NCBI RefSeq assembly: GCF_910589235.1
Contig: NC_060961.1
Location: 4,033,501 to 4,097,500, forward strand
Direction of reading: 5' to 3'
Length of the DNA: 64,000 nucleotides
Source: Vespa crabro
Taxonomy: Eukaryota > Arthropoda > Insecta > Hymenoptera > Vespidae
The notes below the pieces were generated by a model. The model was not told the DNA's origin. It saw only the letters and a program-made list of their open reading frames with translations, and made no database searches. The number at the start of each line of letters is the position of its first letter. Position 1 is the first letter of the stretch. Positions 62,976 through 64,000 of this stretch are shown piece by piece. The position numbers were made by a program, and so were the translations under genes.

Positions 62976-64000
62976 AGAGATAAAGATAGTAACAAATAAA
63001 AGTGCTTATATATTTCGGGGAATATGTCGGTATGTGTCTAATCGCTTTTCGATTCTCGTTGAAAATTCGTGAGATGAAATTTTCGGGAACTGTCAGGGTA
63101 CGTCATGGTTTTAAACGTTTCCACAAAAGGATCCGTAATCGTCTGGGTTACAGGTTGAAGGTTTCTTGCTCCCTCTCTCAAGTGGAATGAATGACAGGCT
63201 AGGAAATGAGATCTCTTCCAGGCAGTGTCTAGAAATTAGGAAGTGTCGTGTAAACCGAGATGTCACGAGAAGGTCCTTTCCATCTGGTTAAGTCCGTTTT
63301 ACTGAAAACGAATGATTCGAGTTAACCGTGAATATAACTTATATTTTAATCTCAACAATAATAATAAATAACTGTCCATTCATTTATCTATTTCTTGACT
63401 CGAAAGCATTGATAAAATAATAGTGTTCAATGATCCACATTGTTCGCAGTTATCTCGAAGAAAGGTGTCTCTTCGAAAGAAAATAAAAAAAAAAAAAACT
63501 TTTGTTGAGATAAAAACTTTGTGCCAGACACAAATTAAACGGCTGTTAAGGACCGAACTATCCATCGTCGGCGGCTGTGAATCTAAAGGGGTGGTAGAAC
63601 GAGAAAATGAACTGAAAAAAAATCGGTGAGAAAAAGTGCGACGTAAGGTCTATTAGCAGACAGAGAGGCATGCGGCCTTTTCAGGATCGTCTTACACAAA
63701 CAGAGTATACATCCTTCGAGGTTCGAGAAAAACTTTAGCTTTTCTCATTTTTCTCCTCGCGGGAACGTTTCCATTTTTACTGACCTCGCCCTTTCCCATC
63801 GTAATGTTTTTCGATCATTTTTTTTCATCACTTTATCCTCTCGAGGAAAGACACGTCTTCAAGGCCACAAACCGCCTACAACAAACCTTCTATTACGATT
63901 GCCCGACTGGCTAGAGAGTTGGCAGATTGGAAAAAATAAAAGAAAAAATAAAAAGAGAAAAAGAATAATGTTGAACTTCGTTCGTGCTTGTATTGTAAAA

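Larger units (their letters stand above)
56233..64000. other. Non-coding, microsatellite-rich
   Basis: No supported gene. Contents: CT tracts at 56640-56690 and 57319-57346, (GA)-rich 56918-56958, GAAC tetramers at 57619-57642, T-rich stretches near 58030-58100, (CT)n at 58810-58851, a decamer tandem at 60301-60340, A45 at 60701-60745, (GA)n at 61163-61190 and 61671-61718, A-rich 62491-62520, GGTAGAGA tandem and G9 at 62939-62975. 58240-58700, 60830-61030 and 62030-62230 are balanced, non-repetitive and unrecognised. Confidence 0.6.

Overview
Nature of the window. I find no intact protein-coding gene, tRNA, rRNA, known microRNA or CRISPR array in these 64 kb. The sequence is AT-rich but CpG is not depleted: CGT, CGA, TTCG and TACGTA words are common. 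It is saturated with microsatellites, including about forty (GA)n/(CT)n tracts plus long (TA)n, (ATT)n, (CTT)n, (CGT)n and poly(A/T) runs. AT-rich DNA without CpG loss, extreme simple-repeat density and a decayed mariner transposon point to an insect nuclear genome. A hymenopteran (wasp, ant or bee) is my best inference; the species cannot be named from the sequence. The window is best read as intergenic DNA or a very large intron, possibly next to developmental regulators.

Layout. 1-5 kb is rich in purine/pyrimidine repeats. 5-11 kb has few GA/CT repeats and holds several balanced-composition patches. 11.0-11.4 kb is one of the best candidate regulatory blocks: homeodomain-like sites plus two overlapping perfect stem-loops. 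11.4-28.5 kb alternates microsatellites with AT-rich spacer and contains two long hairpins (20.34 and 25.6 kb). 28.5-31 kb is repeat-poor and palindrome-rich, with a cluster of stem-loops at 29.55-29.64 kb. 31-42 kb is again repeat-dense, with two GC-rich patches (34.45-34.93 and 40.15-40.44 kb) that could be promoters or untranslated exons. 42-50.5 kb holds a hairpin at 43.34 kb, a CpG-rich homeodomain-site block at 46.4-46.7 kb, and the first copy of a 56-bp element whose second copy lies at 50.8 kb. 50.8-54.8 kb is AT-rich spacer with very long (TA)n tracts. 55.57-56.23 kb is a decayed mariner-type transposon with terminal inverted repeats of about 126 bp and a broken transposase fragment. 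56.3-64 kb returns to microsatellite-rich non-coding DNA.

The open reading frames are almost all by-products of simple repeats (Ser-Leu, Arg-Glu, Ile, Tyr or Lys runs) or chance frames. The longest non-repetitive frame I checked codon by codon, at 51.5-52.0 kb, has no ATG start. I found no complete new biological system. The most interesting observations are the paired 56-bp elements, the two stem-loop-rich blocks at 11.1 and 29.6 kb, and the mariner relic.
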